The position numbers and the translations under genes are program-made. Source: Flavobacterium sp. Sd200 (GTDB lineage: Bacteria > Bacteroidota > Bacteroidia > Flavobacteriales > Flavobacteriaceae). Taken from it: DNA of 64,000 nt. Positions 8,720 through 18,904 of the stretch are shown piece by piece. Location of the stretch: assembly GCF_009826935.1 (NCBI RefSeq), contig NZ_WUMN01000004.1, forward strand, positions 62,001-126,000. Reading direction: 5' to 3'. Within the stretch, counting starts at the first letter, position 1. Each line of letters opens with the position of its first letter. The notes beneath the pieces are model-generated. The model had not been told where the DNA came from. It made no database searches and was given only the letters and a program-made list of their open reading frames with translations.

Positions 8720-9433
8720 ATTTAATGGCTTTACTAACAAATCTGGCTTTTTGAGCAGCACAGGGTTTTTGTAGGCTTCGGTATGTCGGTCATGATGTGT
8801 GTCTGAGCCTGTAAAATCTATCATGTCCTGCTCTAAAAGCTTTTGGCTGATATCAAGTACAGGTTTGCCATAATATCCTGTTACAGATAATAAATTGAGC
8901 TGAAAAAGACAACCGGCTTTTTTTAGTTTTGAATATTCGTCAAACTTAAAATGGTAAAATAAATAACGTTCAGGATGTGCTAATATGGGTTTATAGCCTG
9001 CCAGCTGCAATTGATATATAATTTCATACAGTTGCATTGGGGCATTTAAGTAAGACATCTCTACCAAAACGTAATTGTCTTTAAGTGTTAGCAAAGGCTC
9101 GCTATCAATCTTTTTTAAAAAAGTATCGTCCATTAAATACTCGGCGGCAGCCTTAAAATTGTTTGCTACACCATTTGTACTTAATAACTCCTTAGTAAAC
9201 TGTTCTTTACCAATAATATCTTCCCGTGTGTTATTCCATACTCCTGTAAGCACGTGGGGAGTAGTTATAAACTGTGCAAAGCCATAGCTTTTAAGCGTGT
9301 TTATGAGTTTTAGGGTATCAGCATTGTCTTTAGCACCGTCGTCGATGCCCGGCATTAAATGCGAATGTATATCTACATAGCCATTGGGTATAAGGTCGGC
9401 TAAACTTTTTTTAGGTTTACTGAAAAAAAACAA
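8696..9433 (-). CDS. Tyrosine-protein phosphatase, PHP type (CpsB/CapC/Wzb-like)
   Basis: A 245-residue metal-dependent phosphatase of the polymerase-histidinol phosphatase fold that dephosphorylates capsule BY-kinases. Metal-binding motifs are visible in order: DIHSHLMPGIDDG near residue 21, TTPHVL, a glutamate in VLVEMSYL, AHPERY and GSDTHHD near the C-terminus. It is convergent with the Wzc-like kinase, its likely substrate. The last codons lie inside the shared terminator hairpin, so the C-terminal LFSM is constrained by RNA structure. Length matches CpsB (about 243 residues). Confidence 0.92.
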   Translation of the reverse strand: MFFFSKPKKSLADLIPNGYVDIHSHLMPGIDDGAKDNADTLKLINTLKSYGFAQFITTPHVLTGVWNNTREDIIGKEQFTKELLSTNGVANNFKAAAEYLMDDTFLKKIDSEPLLTLKDNYVLVEMSYLNAPMQLYEIIYQLQLAGYKPILAHPERYLFYHFKFDEYSKLKKAGCLFQLNLLSVTGYYGKPVLDISQKLLEQDMIDFTGSDTHHDRHTEAYKNPVLLKKPDLLVKPLNKNSLFSM

Positions 9434-9495
9434 GTTGATTTTGTTTAAGGTTGTAAAACAAAAATAAGAAACCTTTCTTTATTTGTTAAAATTTA

Positions 9496-10632
9496 TTAGG
9501 CTGTTTTTACTTTAAATATCTGAGGGTTTATTACTTTAATAAGTAAGCCTGATATCAAAGCAATAAGCGGTAGCACTAATACAAGGTACGGTTTATTCAA
9601 TAAAATTGCAATATAAATTGCTATACACCCAAAGCATGTATATACTGTATATTTGGCGGCTGTTGCCCTTCCTGTAAAAATAAAGTACAGCATAGCTAAA
9701 AACAGCGGGTTAATTAGCAATGCATTGTAATTGTATGATATTTCGGCATGAAAGGAGTAGGCACCCACAACGTAAAAAAACAATCCTAAAAGGCCTAATA
9801 AAGCCAGTAATGTGCGGTGTACAATTTTATTGCGCGATAAAAAAAGCAAAACAAGGCAGGCAATAATATAGGTATAATAATTATTCCATGCCGATGCTTT
9901 GCGTGTTGCCGTACTTTTGTAAACAGTTACAACAGGTTGAGCTAATGAGCCTGTGGCGATTTGTGTGCTGCTTACCCCTTCGAGCAGTTGCTCCGGCAAA
10001 AATAACCTTTCTATTGGCCTGTCGGTAGGAGATCCAAAAATAAGGCTAATACCGAGGTTTTCGTAAAATGCGTTGTCTAGATATTCGGTAACAACCTTAC
10101 GATATGTTTTGCCTTTATCTTTGGTTTTAAAGGCTATTTTTTCGGGAATATAAGTGTCTAATATATCGGCAACCATTGTGGTGCAGTTGCGCTCAAAATA
10201 TTTGTAGGTATAAAAACGGTCGTTAGAGGTTAAGGTAATACGCAGCTTGTTGGCTATGTGTTCAACCTGATCGTGCGAAAGGTTTAATCTCTGTTCATAA
10301 ACATCCCGATTGTAATATTGATAAGTGTAAACGAAGTCCTGATAGGAGCTTGCCGAAACAAAATATTGCAAATCGCCTTTTACAAACTTTAAGTAGAAGT
10401 TTGGCGTGTCAAAATCAAAAGTGCCGTAATTAAAAACAGCATCGATTCCTGTAACCGGATCGTTAATGCGTAGTGCCGTGTGTCCAAAAACCGAGTAAAG
10501 TTCGTTGCCCGGTCCACAGGTTAGCAGGCTTACAAAAGCTTTGTCGGATAATTGAAACTCCTGTGAAAAAGTTTTTTGTGTTGTTGAAAGCAGTATAAAT
10601 AATGTAGCCAGTAAAGCGGTTATGCTGCGCAT
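9496..10632 (-). CDS. DUF4105 (Lnb N-terminal-like) membrane protein
   Basis: A 378-residue protein with a signal peptide (MRSITALLATLFILLS, cleavage near TFSQ), a periplasmic domain resembling DUF4105 (LLTCGPGNELYSVFGHTALRI, NYGTFDFDTPNFYLKFVKG, FERNCTTMVADILD) and four to five C-terminal membrane helices. The Cys-His-Asn pattern recalls papain-like NlpC/P60 relatives and the lipoprotein N-acyltransferase Lnb of Gram-positives, but activity in Bacteroidetes is unproven. It follows the PorV-like gene by 12 bp and is probably cotranscribed with it. Confidence 0.82.
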   Translation of the reverse strand: MRSITALLATLFILLSTTQKTFSQEFQLSDKAFVSLLTCGPGNELYSVFGHTALRINDPVTGIDAVFNYGTFDFDTPNFYLKFVKGDLQYFVSASSYQDFVYTYQYYNRDVYEQRLNLSHDQVEHIANKLRITLTSNDRFYTYKYFERNCTTMVADILDTYIPEKIAFKTKDKGKTYRKVVTEYLDNAFYENLGISLIFGSPTDRPIERLFLPEQLLEGVSSTQIATGSLAQPVVTVYKSTATRKASAWNNYYTYIIACLVLLFLSRNKIVHRTLLALLGLLGLFFYVVGAYSFHAEISYNYNALLINPLFLAMLYFIFTGRATAAKYTVYTCFGCIAIYIAILLNKPYLVLVLPLIALISGLLIKVINPQIFKVKTA

Positions 10633-10644
10633 GGTGTGCGGTTT

Positions 10645-11721
10645 TTATCGGCTAAAGATACTCAAATCTACCTTAAGAGAAAATATATTGGAATATAGTG
10701 CCGCGCTTTGGTCGCCAATATCTGTCAGGGCATAGTCTACCTGTATGCCGCGATATTTAAACCCAAGGCCAATATTTGGCTGAAAACTTACACTTTGGGA
10801 GTTGTCTATTTGTGTTTCGTTCTGGAAGTTGCCCACGCCAGCTCTTACAAATACCATATCTATGTAGCCCACCTCAAACCCCACAGCCGGGTCTATGCTA
10901 ACAAAGTCAAGGTTTATAATGTCGTTGGTCTTTGCAAACTGCATATTTAGATTTGCAGCGGCTAAAAGGCTTATTTCGTTATGAAAAACAAACTTTTTGG
11001 CTGCTCCAACCTGTGCTTTAGGCAGCGTTATTTCTGTGGTTTCGGGCAGTTCCTGGTTTTGTCCGGCAACGGCGTCCCTAATGGTGGCATACTCATCTTC
11101 GTCGATATTCCAGACGTTGTAAGTAGTGGTAATGTCTCTAAGCATTACACCAAACTGCCAGTCGCCCGTTGATTTATATTGAAAACCCACATCGAATCCA
11201 AAGCCATAAGAATCGGCAAATTTGCCAATAACCCTACGAATAACTTTAGCGTTTATGCCATAGCTAAAACCATCTAAAGGTAGGTAGCGTGCATAACTAA
11301 GGGTAACGCCATAATCTGCAGTAGAAAAAAGACTTATACGGTTGTAGTCTATATTGCCCTGATCGTCTATTAGCTGGGTGGTATTAAGAATGTCGTCTAC
11401 GCCAAAACGTATTACCGATAGCCCGAAGGCACTACGGTCGTCTATAGGCATGGCAAAAGCGGCATAATCATATTGTGCGATGTTGGCAAAATAGCTGGCA
11501 TGCATAAGGGCAAGCTGCTTTTCTTTAACCTGCATTAGTCCTGCCGGATTCCAATACCCACTGTTTACATCGCCCGTGTGGCCTGTAACGGCATTACTCA
11601 TGCCCAGCGCAGCCGCATCTGTACCTATGCTCATAAACTCATTAGAATATTTTCTAACGGCCTGGCTGTAAGTAGCAATGGGTGCAGTAAGCAGTAAGGT
11701 AAAAAGTAACTTTCTCAACAC
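10645..11721 (-). CDS. PorV/PorQ-family outer-membrane protein
   Basis: An outer-membrane beta-barrel of the family that includes T9SS proteins PorV and PorQ, which shuttle secreted cargo with CTD signals to the attachment complex. The protein has a signal peptide (LRKLLFTLLLTAPIATYSQ), the family's N-terminal signature (ALGMSNAV, SGYWNPAGL) and alternating beta-strands to an aromatic-poor end, LSIFSR. I prefer GTG 11721; TTG 11736 would lie at or before the expected transcription start given a near -7 element (CATATTTG, minus strand) just upstream. It is not the PorV beside porU, so its cargo is unknown. Confidence 0.8.
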   Translation of the reverse strand: MLRKLLFTLLLTAPIATYSQAVRKYSNEFMSIGTDAAALGMSNAVTGHTGDVNSGYWNPAGLMQVKEKQLALMHASYFANIAQYDYAAFAMPIDDRSAFGLSVIRFGVDDILNTTQLIDDQGNIDYNRISLFSTADYGVTLSYARYLPLDGFSYGINAKVIRRVIGKFADSYGFGFDVGFQYKSTGDWQFGVMLRDITTTYNVWNIDEDEYATIRDAVAGQNQELPETTEITLPKAQVGAAKKFVFHNEISLLAAANLNMQFAKTNDIINLDFVSIDPAVGFEVGYIDMVFVRAGVGNFQNETQIDNSQSVSFQPNIGLGFKYRGIQVDYALTDIGDQSAALYSNIFSLKVDLSIFSR

Positions 11722-11789
11722 GGTTAATTTGTGCAAATATGATATAAAATTCTCAATTACTAAACTCCAATTCTATTAACTTATTGTAT

Positions 11790-11797
11790 TAACTTTG
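11790..11797 (+). promoter_or_regulatory. Candidate -7 element of pssA
   Basis: TAACTTTG, a full match to TAnnTTTG, 23 nt before the pssA start. No convincing -33 TTG is present at the usual distance. Confidence 0.5.
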
Positions 11798-11820
11798 TGC
11801 TATAAAAAAATACAGCTTTT

Positions 11821-12564
11821 ATGGCGTTTAAAAAACACGTGCCCAATATTATTACATTGCTTAATCTTGCATCCGGACTTATAGCCCTTGTGTTTGCTTT
11901 TGATACTAATTATCAGTTGGCATTCCTGTGGGTGGCTATAGGCATATTTTTTGATTTTTGGGATGGTTTTTTTGCGCGCATACTTAAAGTTAAAAGCGAT
12001 ATTGGCCTTCAGCTCGACTCACTTGCCGATATGGTTACCAGTGGTGTAGTGCCGGGTTTGGTAATGTTCCAATTGCTTAACGGCATTGCCGAGAACCAGC
12101 AGGAATACAACCTTGAGGCAAATAATTTTTACTTGGGCATATTGCCCTATTTTGGTTTTATAATTACGTTGGCTTCATGCTACAGGCTGGCTAAGTTTAA
12201 TGTAGATACCCGCCAGACTGATTCTTTTATTGGCCTGCCAACACCTGCCAACGCATTGTTTGTTATGAGCCTTGCCGTAATACAGAATTTTAGCGATGGC
12301 ACCGGTTGGATATTTGAAGCCCTTAGCAGCCCGTATGTGCTTATTGGCATAAGCCTGTTGAGTGCTTTTATGCTTAATGCAGAGATACCACTGTTTTCTC
12401 TTAAAATAAAATACTTTAACTGGGAGACCAATAAAGTACAGTTTATATTTTTAATAGTGTCTATACTGCTGTTGTTTGCATTACAGTATCTTGCCATACC
12501 GATTATTATTTTGTTCTATGTGGTGCTGTCGGCTATCAATAATAAGTTTTGGGCTAAGGCATAA
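11821..12564 (+). CDS. pssA: CDP-diacylglycerol-serine O-phosphatidyltransferase
   Basis: Makes phosphatidylserine from CDP-diacylglycerol and serine, the route to phosphatidylethanolamine, in the inner membrane. The complete CDP-alcohol phosphatidyltransferase motif DGx2ARx8Gx3Dx3D is present with D48, G49, A52, R53, G62, D66 and D70. The 247-residue protein is largely membrane helices, as in type II PssA. It is followed 3 bp later by the GH25 gene and forms a likely operon with the next two genes. Confidence 0.93.
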   Translation: MAFKKHVPNIITLLNLASGLIALVFAFDTNYQLAFLWVAIGIFFDFWDGFFARILKVKSDIGLQLDSLADMVTSGVVPGLVMFQLLNGIAENQQEYNLEANNFYLGILPYFGFIITLASCYRLAKFNVDTRQTDSFIGLPTPANALFVMSLAVIQNFSDGTGWIFEALSSPYVLIGISLLSAFMLNAEIPLFSLKIKYFNWETNKVQFIFLIVSILLLFALQYLAIPIIILFYVVLSAINNKFWAKA

Positions 12565-12567
12565 ACT

Positions 12568-13488
12568 ATGAAGCGCACGCCGCAAACAAAAAAAACATTG
12601 CCTGTAAAGGCAACATCAAAGGCAATCCCTAAAAAAAATGTGCCTCAAAAAAGAGGTTCAAAAACAAAAGCTAAACAGTCAAAGATCACATCGGGTACCA
12701 TACTTAAGTATTCCGTTTTATTACTGGTCGCATCGTTTATAATTGCAGCAGCCTATCAATACCGCAACGGTTTTTTATATTACCTTGGTTTTAAGACCAA
12801 CAAGCGTATTTCGGTTATAACGAAAGAAGAACGCAAGATTGCTGATTTACGGTTGTATGAAATAGTTACCCGACACAAGAATAAAGTTTTTGGTTTCGAT
12901 GTTTCGCATTATCAGGGTATAATAAATTGGGATAGTATAGAACGCACTAAAGGCGATTTTCCACTTGATTTTGTTTTTATCCGTGCTACTGCAGGAACCA
13001 ACGCTAACGATACCCAATTTAAAACCAACTGGCGCAAAGCCAAACAGGCAGGGTTTATACGGGGAGCATACCATTACTATCGACCGGATGAAAATTCTGT
13101 GAAACAAGCTGCTAATTTTATTAAAACCGTTACACTTAAAAGGGGAGACCTGCCACCTGTGCTGGACATTGAAAAGGTTTCGCGCAGGCAAAACATGGAC
13201 AGCCTTAAAAGCGGGCTGCGTAAATGGCTGGCAAAGGTTGAAAAGCACTATGGCGTTAAACCCATTATTTACAGCGGCGAGAGTTATTATACCGATTTTT
13301 TAAAGGAAGAATTTGCAGACTATAACCTGTGGATTGCCAACTACAGTTTTTTTGAGGAAGAGATACGCAAAGAGTGGCTGTTTTGGCAGTTTACCGATAA
13401 AGGGAGCATAAAAGGGATAGAGGGCAATGTAGATGTAAACATTTACAACGGCCAGCTTACGGAACTTGATAACCTGCGGATAAAATAA
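12568..13488 (+). CDS. GH25 lysozyme-like muramidase, membrane-anchored
   Basis: A glycoside hydrolase family 25 protein expected to cut the muramic acid-glucosamine bond of peptidoglycan. Residues 1-40 are highly basic and cytoplasmic, a single membrane helix follows (ILKYSVLLLVASFIIAAAY), and the catalytic domain starts at FGFDVSHYQG (D111) and contains the VLDIE pair D200/E202, plus FIRATAG and WLFWQFTDKG. The long Lys-rich N-terminus is unusual. It lies between pssA and an acyltransferase with tight spacing, so it is probably cotranscribed with envelope genes. Confidence 0.88.
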   Translation: MKRTPQTKKTLPVKATSKAIPKKNVPQKRGSKTKAKQSKITSGTILKYSVLLLVASFIIAAAYQYRNGFLYYLGFKTNKRISVITKEERKIADLRLYEIVTRHKNKVFGFDVSHYQGIINWDSIERTKGDFPLDFVFIRATAGTNANDTQFKTNWRKAKQAGFIRGAYHYYRPDENSVKQAANFIKTVTLKRGDLPPVLDIEKVSRRQNMDSLKSGLRKWLAKVEKHYGVKPIIYSGESYYTDFLKEEFADYNLWIANYSFFEEEIRKEWLFWQFTDKGSIKGIEGNVDVNIYNGQLTELDNLRIK

Positions 13489-13494
13489 GCGGAT

Positions 13495-15384
13495 ATGGGG
13501 CAGGCAGGCACTGACAGGTCGTTTAGGTATGATATTAATGCACTACGTGCCCTTGCAATAATAGGCGTGGTGTTTTATCACTTTAAACCGGAATTTTTGA
13601 GCGGAGGTTTTGCCGGGGTAGATGTATTTTTTGTTATATCGGGCTATTTAATGAGTCGTGTGGTTATAGGCCAGATCGATAAAGGTTCGTTTTCTTTTCT
13701 TCGGTATTTCGAAAAACGGCTTTACAGAATAGTGCCTGCGCTGGTTTTTTTAGTAGCTGTAATTGCTGCCTTATGTTTTTTTATATACCTCCCCAACGAT
13801 TACAAGCCCAATGTGCAAAACGGTGCATCGGCACTGCTCTTTTTGTCCAATCTGTTTTTTTGGTACAATACACCTTCATATTTCGATGCCTCGTCAGATA
13901 CTAATTTGTTCCTCCACACCTGGTCGCTTTCTGTAGAGTGGCAGTTTTATTTGCTTTACCCTTTTTTATTGCTGCTCTTTAATAGGCTGTTTAAAAACAA
14001 GCGAGTATATAAAAGCGTGTTTATTGCGCTTACAGTAGTTTTATTCATAGTGTCGGTGGTGGTTTCGCATTATTTTCAGAGCTTTTCGTTCTACATGTTG
14101 CCCACCCGTGCCTGGGAAATGCTTTTGGGTGGTATTGCCTTTTTTGCAGAGGGTAGTCTTACAAACAGCCGCACTAAAAAAATATTTGCGCTTAGTGGAT
14201 ATGCTGTTATCCTGTCCTGTTTTTTTGTGTTAGATGAGAGCCTGCCCTGGCCGGGATTTTATACATTGCTACCCGTTTTGGCAACGTTTTTAATAATTGC
14301 CGCAAATGTAAATTTCAAGTTCACTCATCTTAGTTTTGTTCAGTTTACAGGTAAAATATCCTATTCGCTTTATTTATGGCACTGGCCTGTTTTTGTTATT
14401 GCGCAATACTATGGTCTTGGCAAAAGCGTTTTGGCTGTTGGTGTATATATAATACTCTCAGTAATGTTAGGATATATTTCTTATCGATATGTAGAGAGCA
14501 TACATTTTAACCGGAAGTTGGGCATAGGTTTAGGTGTGGTTTCTGTATTTACTGTAGTGTTTTGTGTACAATACTTCAATGTAAACCGTGTGCTGTATGA
14601 TAATAAAACATTATCTATTGCCAATAATGTAGGCATAACCAGCAAACCATTTTTTAGGCAATACCGCAAAGATACCTGCTTTGTAGAATCGTTTGCCAAA
14701 TATAAAAAACAGGCATGCCTGTGTTTTGACGATGCTAAATCCAATGTACTGCTGATAGGAGACAGCCACCTGGCACAATTGTCTCAGTCGTTGATGGAGG
14801 GTTTTCCTGAAATTAATTTCTTACAGGCCACCGCTCCGGCAACACTACCCACGATTAAAAGCTATTATACTAAAAGGAACAACCTGAGGGAGTTGATGGA
14901 TTACGTTTATAAAGATTTTATCCCTAACAATGCAGATAAAATAGATGGTATAATAATCAGTGGCAATTGGGCAGGGCAAAGGCTGGTGCAACAGGACAGT
15001 TTGGTGTATGGCATTAATGAGGCTGTTGATTATTTAAAGCGCTACAATATACCCGTAGTGGTAATTGGGCAAACGGAACGGTATTCTGTTTCATATCCCA
15101 CTATTGCGGCACGGGCACACTATTTTAATTCTGACAATCATGCTTTTTATTTAGATGAGTACACTGTAGAACTTAACAGCTATCTTTCTCAACGTTTAAA
15201 GAATGTTTACATTAATGTTCTGAACGAAAAGAACGTTCCGCCGCTATCTCCAAAAAATGTAACCTACATGCGCGATAAAGACCATGTTACGAAATATGGT
15301 GCCGACCTGTTGATTAATTGTATTAAGAGAGATAAATTGTGGATTGCTTTTTGGGAAGATATAAAAATAGAGTCTACTTTTTAA
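13495..15384 (+). CDS. Acyltransferase family 3 with C-terminal SGNH domain (OafA/YrhL-like)
   Basis: A 629-residue membrane O-acyltransferase that should acetylate a surface polysaccharide or peptidoglycan. The first about 350 residues hold ten membrane helices and the motifs LRALAIIGVVFYHF and HTWSLSVEWQFYLLYP. The C-terminal periplasmic SGNH domain has GDSH with D423/S424 and a closing DxxH in DKDHVTKYG. This two-domain layout is known from OatA and from O-antigen acetylases. It starts 6 bp after the GH25 gene and its stop overlaps the end of the convergent GloVer cluster by 11 bp, with no terminator seen between them. Confidence 0.9.
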   Translation: MGQAGTDRSFRYDINALRALAIIGVVFYHFKPEFLSGGFAGVDVFFVISGYLMSRVVIGQIDKGSFSFLRYFEKRLYRIVPALVFLVAVIAALCFFIYLPNDYKPNVQNGASALLFLSNLFFWYNTPSYFDASSDTNLFLHTWSLSVEWQFYLLYPFLLLLFNRLFKNKRVYKSVFIALTVVLFIVSVVVSHYFQSFSFYMLPTRAWEMLLGGIAFFAEGSLTNSRTKKIFALSGYAVILSCFFVLDESLPWPGFYTLLPVLATFLIIAANVNFKFTHLSFVQFTGKISYSLYLWHWPVFVIAQYYGLGKSVLAVGVYIILSVMLGYISYRYVESIHFNRKLGIGLGVVSVFTVVFCVQYFNVNRVLYDNKTLSIANNVGITSKPFFRQYRKDTCFVESFAKYKKQACLCFDDAKSNVLLIGDSHLAQLSQSLMEGFPEINFLQATAPATLPTIKSYYTKRNNLRELMDYVYKDFIPNNADKIDGIIISGNWAGQRLVQQDSLVYGINEAVDYLKRYNIPVVVIGQTERYSVSYPTIAARAHYFNSDNHAFYLDEYTVELNSYLSQRLKNVYINVLNEKNVPPLSPKNVTYMRDKDHVTKYGADLLINCIKRDKLWIAFWEDIKIESTF

Positions 15385-17121
15385 TAAATTTTCCCTGCCA
15401 CTCTCCTTTGTCAGTAGTGAATTTTACTACATATATGCCACCGCTAAAATTGCTTACACTAATACCGTTAGACTTAAGGGTGTCATAATAGACTTGCTGC
15501 CCCAGCACATTGTAAATTGCTACGTTTGTAACTGTAAAATTAGGGTTTTCAGGCAGTTTGATATTTATAATATCCTCTGTAGGGTTAGGATATAATAATA
15601 TCGCATTTTTATAGCCTATGGCCTCGTCTAACCCCATACAGGCTTCTACGGTAATGTGTATGGGTATGGTGATTGTCGTTCCGCATTCGTTTATCATTTC
15701 ACAGGTATAATCACCACTATCGGATACTTCCAAGTCATTTAAGTTCAACACGCCTGTTGTTTGCAAGGCTATGAGTTCATTATTTTTTTTCCATGTATAT
15801 GTCTCGGCATTTGTGTTGTGTAAGTCAAATGTAAAAGTTTCTCCTTCGCAAATGGTATAAGTATCATTCTCAATGTAGGTGTAGGAAGGCTTGCGGCATA
15901 CTTCTATTAAAGATTCTGTCACATTTGCATTAAGCGGGATAGGCGTTCCGATAGGATTAGGCATTATAACAGAATTGTCGGTTGCGCTAAATTTAAAGAG
16001 TCCGAATAAAGAAACCCCAAAATAATCTCCGGTAGAGGACTTTATCAGCGAGGTCGGATTTGCACTTGTAAAGAAATCGGGAGTTCCCTGATGATTTCCG
16101 AAATTATGGAGTATATTAATTGCATTTGTTGAAGGGATATATTCAAACAGTGTACCGCGGTGCTCCGTATAAGTCATTTCATTAGAGCTGTTAAAATAAA
16201 TATTAGTCCCCCATTTTCACATACTCCATACAGTACACCATTATCTCCGCCAACCATAGCCAACGGGTTGCGTCCTAAATTGTCACCATCAAAATCAATT
16301 TTTTTAGTAAAGGTATTGGTGCTGATATCAAATTCAAATATGGTACCATCACCGGGCGAAGAGTTTCCTCCCCCTCCTGTAATATTAATTAGTTTACCAG
16401 GGGAGGTTTCTATAAACTCTCCGCTAAAGCGTATGCCCTCGCTAGCGTCACACTGCAGCTGATAGACCTGCTGTATGCTATTATTAATGATGTCTACCTT
16501 GATAATTGTGCCAAAATTGTTAGGCCCTACCGAATTAACCCCCGGGCAAAACGAGTCCTTGGTAGTGCAATAGAGAAAACCGTTAGATGCTTTCAGTAAT
16601 TCACCATCAATACTGTTTCCTGCTTCTCCTGTTAAGTATGTAAAAGTCTCGGTTGATAAATCATAGCTAAACACTTTATTTGAAACACTTCCATAAAGTT
16701 TTCCAGAGACTGGTTCTATAACACCAGTACCATAAATATAATTTGGTGCCTGAATATCAAAATAATGCACTACCCTGTAGATGTCGAACACCAGGTCATA
16801 TTCGTACAAGACTCCGAAACCATTGTCATTGAATTCCACTGGAGGATCAATCTGGTGCCCACCGGCAAATGTCATTCCATATAGTTTGCCATTAGAAGCT
16901 AAAAATAGTTTTCCTTTTGGTGTTTTACCGGTGGCAAAATCTAAAAACTCATGTACAATAGTTGGGTTTTGTCCGTTGCTGTCGTATTTGGTTATATTCC
17001 CCTTATACCCGGTAGAATTTTCACCACCGTCGTCCGCTCCTTTATTTAATCCCCAAAATTCCTTTTGAGCGTGAAGAGAGCAGGTAATCATTAAAAAGAA
17101 TAGAAGTTGATTGATTTTCAT
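15374..17121 (-). pseudogene. Frameshifted GloVer-repeat/Ig/T9SS protein (fourth paralogue)
   Basis: Two abutting frames together equal one full-length paralogue. Codons from 17121 to 16174 give the signal peptide and GloVer repeats up to CENGG; codons from 16177 to 15374 resume at TYTEHRGTLFEYIP and give the Ig-like domain and T9SS sorting domain ending KFIKK. Compared with the paralogue at 20620, one base is missing where the plus strand has a C5 run at 16208-16212. This could be real inactivation, phase variation or a sequencing error. Apart from that base the gene is undamaged, so the break is recent or artefactual. Confidence 0.85.
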
Positions 17122-17133
17122 GTCTTTAACATG

Positions 17134-18891
17134 TCACTTTTTAATAAATTTTGACTGCCATTCTCCTTTATCGGTAGCCAGTTTTATGATATAAATCCCC
17201 CGAGAAAAAGTGCCTACATTAATGCCATTGTATTTGGAAGTATCGGAGTAAACTTCCTGTCCAAGCATATTGTAAATTGCCACGCTTGTGACTGTAAAAT
17301 TAGGGTTTTCAGGCAGCTTGATATTTATAATATCATCTGTCGGGTTAGGATATAATGATATTACATTTTTATAGCCTATGGCCTCGTCAAGCCCCATACA
17401 GGCTTCTACGGTAATGTGTATGGGCATGGTGATTGTCGTTCCGCATTCATTGACCATATCACAGGTATAATCACCACTATCGGATACTTCCAAGTCATTT
17501 AAGCTCAACACGCCTGTTGTTTGGGAAGCTATGATCTGGTCATTTCTTTTCCAAGTATATCCTGTAGCATTGGTGTTATTAAGATCATAGGTAAAAGGTT
17601 CGCCTTCACAAATGGTATAAGTATCATTCTCAATGTAGGAATAAGATGGCTTACGGCATACTTCGATGAGGTTTCGGGTATAAAACTGGTTCCCTGGATC
17701 ACTATAGGTATTTAGGTCAGAAAATCGTAGGCTATTATCATCCGCATTATATTTAAATACACCCGAATTAGTAAGATTTCCGGCTAAATAGCCATCACTT
17801 GATTCAGTTATATTGCATGGGCCGAATCTGTTAAGATCTAAGTCGGTTAATTTTACAATGGTATTGTCATTGGGGTTGTATTCCCAAATAGTACCTGTTT
17901 TATTAAAAATGCCTGATGTGTAACCATTTTTATAGGTATCACCACCTCCCGTACAAACTCCATATAAATTTCCATTAATAAGGACGAATCCAGATGGTTC
18001 ATAGCCTAAAGAATTGAAAAAATCAAAAGTGACTTTAGTAGTAAGCGTATTGGTGAGCATATCAAACTCAATTATTGTACCGGCAGGCAACGCATACCCT
18101 TCATCAGGAAGAAACACGTAACCTCCGCTACTTAAGAAAAATATTTTATTAGGTAAAGCTTCTATCATAGTTTTACCTCCAATTCCCGTTGAGCCATCAC
18201 AATTAAAATACGCCACTTTTTGAACCGTATTGTTGCTGGTATTTACTTTTAATATGGAACCCTGATTAGATTGGTTGGGAGCCGGGCTTGTGCAGGGAAA
18301 TGCCTGATTGGAAACCGCATATAAGAATCCATCAGACGCTTTTATCAAATCGTTAATCGGCCCCATGGCTTCAAATGAATAATTATGATTAAGAAATGAG
18401 ACCGTTTCTGTAGCAATGTCATATACATAAAAACGATTGGCGACACCACCATATAATTTACCCGGAACAGGCTCAATTATACTGGTAAAAGGATTGGTAG
18501 CACTATTTCCATTTGGCATAAGGGGGAAATCAAAATAATGTACAACGTTATAGGTATCAAAAGTTAAATCGTATTCATAAAGTATACCGTAGCCATCTTG
18601 TTCATTAGTGCTGGTTGTACTTCCAATGCCTCCAAAAGCAGCCGTACCATACAGTTTGCCATTACTGGATAAAAACAGCTTGCCGCGTGGCAATTTTCCG
18701 GTGGGATAATTAAAATGGTGCATTGTGATTGCATTCTCGCCGTTGATGTCAAATTTTACAATATTTCCCTGTACATCTGAAAAATTAGTATATTCAGAAA
18801 CGCCCCAAAATTCCCTTTGGGCATTGGCGGTAATGCATACTAATAAAAATAGGAAGATAAATTTTTTCAAACGTTGTTTTTTATTTAACAC
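17134..18891 (-). CDS. Secreted GloVer-repeat, Ig-like protein with T9SS sorting domain (third paralogue)
   Basis: A 585-residue secreted protein of unknown ligand. After the signal peptide (FIFLFLLVCITANA) come repeats of the GloVer type, seen as SNGKLYGTAAFGG, GILYEYDLTFDTYNVVHYFDF and related units to about residue 400. An Ig-like domain follows (YTICEGEPF to VEAC, two cysteines in GDYTCDMVNECG), then a type A sorting domain (LYPNPTDDIINIKLP to KFIKK). The annotated start is GTG 18891; TTG 18870, giving MKKFIFLF, is as likely. Member of a four-gene tandem array with 2-14 bp gaps. Confidence 0.85.
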   Translation of the reverse strand: MLNKKQRLKKFIFLFLLVCITANAQREFWGVSEYTNFSDVQGNIVKFDINGENAITMHHFNYPTGKLPRGKLFLSSNGKLYGTAAFGGIGSTTSTNEQDGYGILYEYDLTFDTYNVVHYFDFPLMPNGNSATNPFTSIIEPVPGKLYGGVANRFYVYDIATETVSFLNHNYSFEAMGPINDLIKASDGFLYAVSNQAFPCTSPAPNQSNQGSILKVNTSNNTVQKVAYFNCDGSTGIGGKTMIEALPNKIFFLSSGGYVFLPDEGYALPAGTIIEFDMLTNTLTTKVTFDFFNSLGYEPSGFVLINGNLYGVCTGGGDTYKNGYTSGIFNKTGTIWEYNPNDNTIVKLTDLDLNRFGPCNITESSDGYLAGNLTNSGVFKYNADDNSLRFSDLNTYSDPGNQFYTRNLIEVCRKPSYSYIENDTYTICEGEPFTYDLNNTNATGYTWKRNDQIIASQTTGVLSLNDLEVSDSGDYTCDMVNECGTTITMPIHITVEACMGLDEAIGYKNVISLYPNPTDDIINIKLPENPNFTVTSVAIYNMLGQEVYSDTSKYNGINVGTFSRGIYIIKLATDKGEWQSKFIKK

Positions 18892-18904
18892 ACATTTATT
18901 TTGG

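Noticed and set aside
8490..8774. Plus-strand frame rich in Met-Val-Thr repeats
   Set aside because: It is the Gly-Tyr repeat of the kinase read in another frame and runs through the terminator.
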